Shown: piece after piece, positions 61,042 to 64,000 of the stretch
Position numbering within the stretch: the first letter of the stretch is position 1
How the letters are laid out: the number at the start of each line of letters is the position of its first letter
NCBI RefSeq assembly: GCF_019977755.1
Contig: NZ_AP025144.1
Span: forward strand, 1,798,001 to 1,862,000
DNA from: Vibrio penaeicida
GTDB taxonomy: Bacteria > Pseudomonadota > Gammaproteobacteria > Enterobacterales > Vibrionaceae
Length of the DNA: 64,000 nt
Direction: 5' to 3'
Notes under the pieces: model-generated
Databases searched by the model: none
What the model was told of the DNA's origin: nothing
Seen by the model: the letters and a program-made list of their open reading frames with translations, nothing else
Program-made: the position numbers and the translations under genes

Positions 61042-62056
61042 CCTGAATGCGCTGATGATAAATTTGCAACAATGAGGGGATAACTGCTTGAGCCGAATAG
61101 CTATTTTCTATAGCTCGTCGCGCCATTTTTTTGAACGCCATTTTTTTGACCTGTGGCATCGATTGCCATTGTGCGATTGCCGCTGGCAACAGCGAATAGT
61201 CATTGACCCATCCATTTACACCATTTTGGATAAGCTTGGGGAGGTCTCCAACAGGCGTTGACACAACAGGAATGCTTCGAGACATCGCTTCTAATGCAAC
61301 CATTGGTAAGCCTTCGTAATGCGAGGGAATGACCAATAAGCCAATATTTTGCCACACGCCAGACATATCTGCTTGCTGACCATGAAAAACCACATTCTCC
61401 GAAGCGGTTGCACTGAGCATTTGCATCATAGGGCCATCACCATAAACGTGATACTGATGATTGAGGTCATTGGATGCCATTTCTAGGAACCTATCTGGTG
61501 CTTTTTCTTCGCTCAATCTGCCTACAAAAGCGATCTGTTCACCGTTGCTGAATTTGGATTGTTCTATGTTGATGAAGTTTTTGATGATGGGGATAGGGGT
61601 TTTCACTCGATCCGCTATTTTCGAACTTACGGCAAAACAATGATGGCTTAAAAAATGGGTATTGCGTTCTAACCACAAATAGATCTTAAGTTTTCCAGAA
61701 CCTATTTCACCCGCATGCATTGTGCTAATAATCGGAGGCGAAATAAAAGGACGAACTAACCGAGCGTAGAGAGATGCCTTGTAGCCATGCGTATGAATGG
61801 CATCAGGTTTCTCTTTTTTAATTTGTTTGAACAAGTCTATCGGGCTTCCGGACAAGAAGCGGTAGGGGATACTGAGATCGTTCAGTTTAGGAAGCATTGG
61901 GTGGGCTGAGTTGTATTTTTTTACAAAAACAACTTCAGCCTTACACCCCAAGGAGATCAGTCCAAGTGATAATTGGACAATATGAGACTCAATGCCACCG
62001 AAGCTCTGTGAATCTAGAACAAGCCATACACGAAGTGCATCATTCCTCTTCTTCAT
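61037..62056 (-). CDS. sypH: Glycosyltransferase, GT4 type (SypH-like)
   Basis: A 339-residue GT-B enzyme. Its N-terminal acceptor domain has LVLDSQSFGGIESHIVQLS and DAIHTHGYKASLYARLV. Its donor domain has IAFVGRLSEEKAPDRFLEMA, YHVYGDGPMM, VFHGQQADMSGVW and the catalytic VIPSHYEGLPMVALEAMSRS (EGLP-E motif). It overlaps sypG by 17 bases and is therefore co-transcribed with it. It adds one sugar of the syp repeat unit. Confidence 0.88.
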   Translation of the reverse strand: MKKRNDALRVWLVLDSQSFGGIESHIVQLSLGLISLGCKAEVVFVKKYNSAHPMLPKLNDLSIPYRFLSGSPIDLFKQIKKEKPDAIHTHGYKASLYARLVRPFISPPIISTMHAGEIGSGKLKIYLWLERNTHFLSHHCFAVSSKIADRVKTPIPIIKNFINIEQSKFSNGEQIAFVGRLSEEKAPDRFLEMASNDLNHQYHVYGDGPMMQMLSATASENVVFHGQQADMSGVWQNIGLLVIPSHYEGLPMVALEAMSRSIPVVSTPVGDLPKLIQNGVNGWVNDYSLLPAAIAQWQSMPQVKKMAFKKMARRAIENSYSAQAVIPSLLQIYHQRIQD

Positions 62057-63563
62057 GGGTTTCCCATGCTTGTTTTTTTCGGTAAAGGGTCGATGGGCTC
62101 AATTCGAGTAAGACCGCTGCATTTAACACATTACCATCACAGTATTCGATGGCATTTTGGATAACCTCACGCTCAATTTCAGCCATTGGTCGTATTTTCA
62201 TATTGTCTTTTTCTATGGCTTGATGGGACGCAGAGCTTAGTGCTGCTGTCTCATGGTCATTCGGTTCGGGTTGCGAATGTGACGTGTGCGCTGTGGTTGG
62301 GGTATAAATCGGATCTGGTGTAGCCGGCATAGGCTTATTCGCCATGGTTGCCGACATATTCATGCTTTGAGCTTTACCAAGACCTGACGGCGATGAATTC
62401 AATGGTGGCGGGAGATGATCCACCGAAACTTGTACATCGTCGTTAAGAACCACAATATTGCGAATAATATTTTGCAGCTGCCTAACATTACCTGGCCAGT
62501 CGTAATTACACAGCGTGAGTTCCGTATCTCGTTTAAAGCTGGTGAACTTTTTCTTGTCTTGTCTCGCGTACTTACGCAAAAAGAATTTTGCAATGTCGAT
62601 GATGTCCGTGTCTCGATCTCTAAGGGGAGGAAGGTTGATTGGCACCACGTTTACTCGATAATACAAATCTTCCCTGAACCGACCCTCGTACACTTCTTTC
62701 AGCGGATCACGGTTGGTCGCGCAAATGATGCGTACATCAACTTGGAGTTCTTTGGTTCCTCCAAGGGGAGTAAAACGGCCTGTTTGCAGAAATCGCAGCA
62801 GCTTTTTCTGCATGTCCAATTCCATTTCGCAAAGCTCATCAAGAAATAACGTACCACCGCTTGCGAGGGAAGCAGCTCCTTTTCGATCTGTGGCTGCCCC
62901 AGTAAATGCGCCTTTCATGTGCCCAAAAATTTCGCTTTCAACTAAATCTCGAGGTATGGCGCCACAATTTAGCGCGATAAATGGTTTGTCTTTCCGATTG
63001 CTCTGGTTGTGAATCGCCTCGGCACACACTTCCTTACCGGTTCCACTTTCTCCGCAAACGAACACACTAGCAGTGGTAGGGGCAACTGAATCAATGATTT
63101 TATACACGGCTTGCATGGGTAATGACGAGCCGATAAAACCTTGATAGCGCTTTCTATCAAGAGTGGATTGCAAATCTTCCACCAAATTTTCAAGCTTATT
63201 ACGCTTTAAATGATTTTTAATCGAGGCTTTTAGGCGATCAGCATTAATGGGTTTTTCCAAAAAATCATCAGCACCAATTCTCATCAAATCCACAGCAACA
63301 TTAACGGAACCATGAGCCGTGGCAATGATGACCGAGGTGGATATTTGGTTCTCACGTATCCACGCCAGCACATCTTGCCCCGTCATATCGGGTAACTTAA
63401 GATCCAAGATTACTAATTGAGGTGGGGTCTTCTCAATAAACTCTTTTGCTTCAGCACCTGTAGCGACGTGAAAGAAATCATAGGGCTCGCTCTTTACGTA
63501 TTGTTTGTAAAGGATAGCTAAAGAAGTTGAATCTTCGACTAAAAGAACGTTTGGTTGATTCAT
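62040..63563 (-). CDS. sypG: Sigma-54-dependent response regulator (SypG-like, LuxO family)
   Basis: A 507-residue NtrC-type activator. The receiver spans about residues 5-120 (VLLVEDSTSLAILYKQY; phospho-acceptor in LVILDLKLPDMTG, about D54; KPIN lysine). The AAA+ domain spans 143-380 (GESGTGKEVCAEAIH Walker A, KGAFTGA sigma-54 loop, GGTLFLDELCEM Walker B, REDLYYRVNV). A long Pro/Ser linker follows, then the C-terminal Fis-type helix-turn-helix (NVLNAAVLLELSPSTLYRKKQ). It closely resembles LuxO; the syp context makes SypG the better name. The start at 63563 has GGGAGA upstream. It likely activates the sypI, sypM and sypP promoters. Confidence 0.9.
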   Translation of the reverse strand: MNQPNVLLVEDSTSLAILYKQYVKSEPYDFFHVATGAEAKEFIEKTPPQLVILDLKLPDMTGQDVLAWIRENQISTSVIIATAHGSVNVAVDLMRIGADDFLEKPINADRLKASIKNHLKRNKLENLVEDLQSTLDRKRYQGFIGSSLPMQAVYKIIDSVAPTTASVFVCGESGTGKEVCAEAIHNQSNRKDKPFIALNCGAIPRDLVESEIFGHMKGAFTGAATDRKGAASLASGGTLFLDELCEMELDMQKKLLRFLQTGRFTPLGGTKELQVDVRIICATNRDPLKEVYEGRFREDLYYRVNVVPINLPPLRDRDTDIIDIAKFFLRKYARQDKKKFTSFKRDTELTLCNYDWPGNVRQLQNIIRNIVVLNDDVQVSVDHLPPPLNSSPSGLGKAQSMNMSATMANKPMPATPDPIYTPTTAHTSHSQPEPNDHETAALSSASHQAIEKDNMKIRPMAEIEREVIQNAIEYCDGNVLNAAVLLELSPSTLYRKKQAWETHEEEE

Positions 63564-63744
63564 AGTCTTACATCTCCCATGCGTGTACATGGTTCTAATT
63601 CCACGGACGTCGAATACTTAGAGTTAACTGATCCAAGTAAGCAATTGAACGTTGTTATATTTGTTTAATATTGAGTTAAGCAGACATTGCATGATTCTGC
63701 AAAGTTAATCCTATGCTTTTCAATAAGTTCGATAGCCCAATGCG

Positions 63745-64000
63745 CTATTCAAAGCCACGGGAATTCCTTTCGCGTAATGCTGCAAAAGAAAGCTCTGCAA
63801 CATCAGGTAATGCGGCAGCGCATTCTAATGCTTCTTCCATTTTATTTTGCACACACAACAATTCGATTTTTCGCGCGTGTTTTGAAAGTCTTAGATTTCC
63901 TAACGTAACTGAGCTGCTTCCAAGGGTATGGGATTCAAACTCCAACGCTTCCTGATCTTTAGAGTTTGCTGCATCCATAAGATTTGCTACTCGTTCTTTA
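63745..64000 (-). CDS. sypF: C-terminal Hpt domain of a hybrid sensor kinase (SypF-like; rest beyond the window)
   Basis: The last 84 codons of a minus-strand gene that is open to the window edge. It is a histidine phosphotransfer domain: SHTLGSSSVTLGNLRLSKHARKIE carries the phospho-accepting histidine. In V. fischeri SypF, just upstream of sypG, also ends in an Hpt domain and feeds SypG. It stops 181 bases before sypG. The name rests on this C-terminal piece and on gene order. Confidence 0.78.
   Translation of the reverse strand, partial: KERVANLMDAANSKDQEALEFESHTLGSSSVTLGNLRLSKHARKIELLCVQNKMEEALECAAALPDVAELSFAALRERNSRGFE

Noticed and set aside
62040..63563. LuxO (quorum-sensing regulator) as the identity of the sigma-54 activator
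   Set aside because: The sequence is LuxO-like, but there is no luxU beside it. It is followed by a polysaccharide locus and preceded by a kinase ending in Hpt, which fits SypF-SypG.

Overview
The window looks like chromosomal DNA of a marine gammaproteobacterium of the family Vibrionaceae. The main reasons are a symbiosis-polysaccharide (syp-type) locus with its LuxO-like sigma-54 regulator, a Vibrio-type alkaline phosphatase, and many signalling proteins. The genus cannot be fixed from the sequence alone. No rRNA, tRNA, CRISPR array, insertion sequence or prophage was seen.

Bases 1-25,770 hold a nearly complete route from choline/glycine betaine to pyruvate. It comprises a choline ABC transporter (choXWV, choX cut by the window edge), the betaine demethylase reductase gbcB, glyA, sdaA, the four-subunit sarcosine oxidase soxBDAG, purU, formaldehyde dehydrogenase fdhA, an M19 dipeptidase, a PA5397-like protein, dimethylglycine demethylase dgcAB with its own etfAB, the regulator gbdR on the opposite strand, and the Rieske oxygenase gbcA. 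The carbon flow is betaine (GbcAB), dimethylglycine (DgcAB), sarcosine (SoxBDAG), glycine (GlyA), serine (SdaA), pyruvate. FdhA and PurU deal with the released one-carbon units. Strong terminators split it into at least four transcription units. gbcA and gbcB, two halves of one enzyme, lie at opposite ends.

Bases 25,900-41,400 are a mixed region of short units: phoA, a YgjV-like membrane protein, a HAD phosphatase, a Crp/Fnr-like regulator with a DUF1772 protein, an ArsR/AHSA1 pair, a voltage-gated-type K+ channel, a DHFR-like reductase, two small unknown genes, a stand-alone protein resembling only the insertion domain of malate synthase G, a large secreted GH31 glycosidase with four discoidin-type domains, an NAD(P)-binding epimerase-like protein and a LysE-type exporter.

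Bases 41,400-51,200 carry signalling genes: a chemoreceptor, a very large hybrid histidine kinase with an adjacent response regulator, and a protein fusing a PTS EIIC-like membrane domain to an EAL domain.

Bases 51,285-64,000, all on the minus strand, are a syp-type exopolysaccharide locus in the order (sypF end)-sypG-H-I-J-M-N-O-P-Q-R. The expected sypK and sypL between sypJ and sypM are absent. Their place is a 614-bp gap holding a possible 35-codon gene. Sigma-54-type promoters precede sypI, sypM and sypP, and SypG-type elements sit exactly 60 bp upstream of the -24 box at sypP and sypM.
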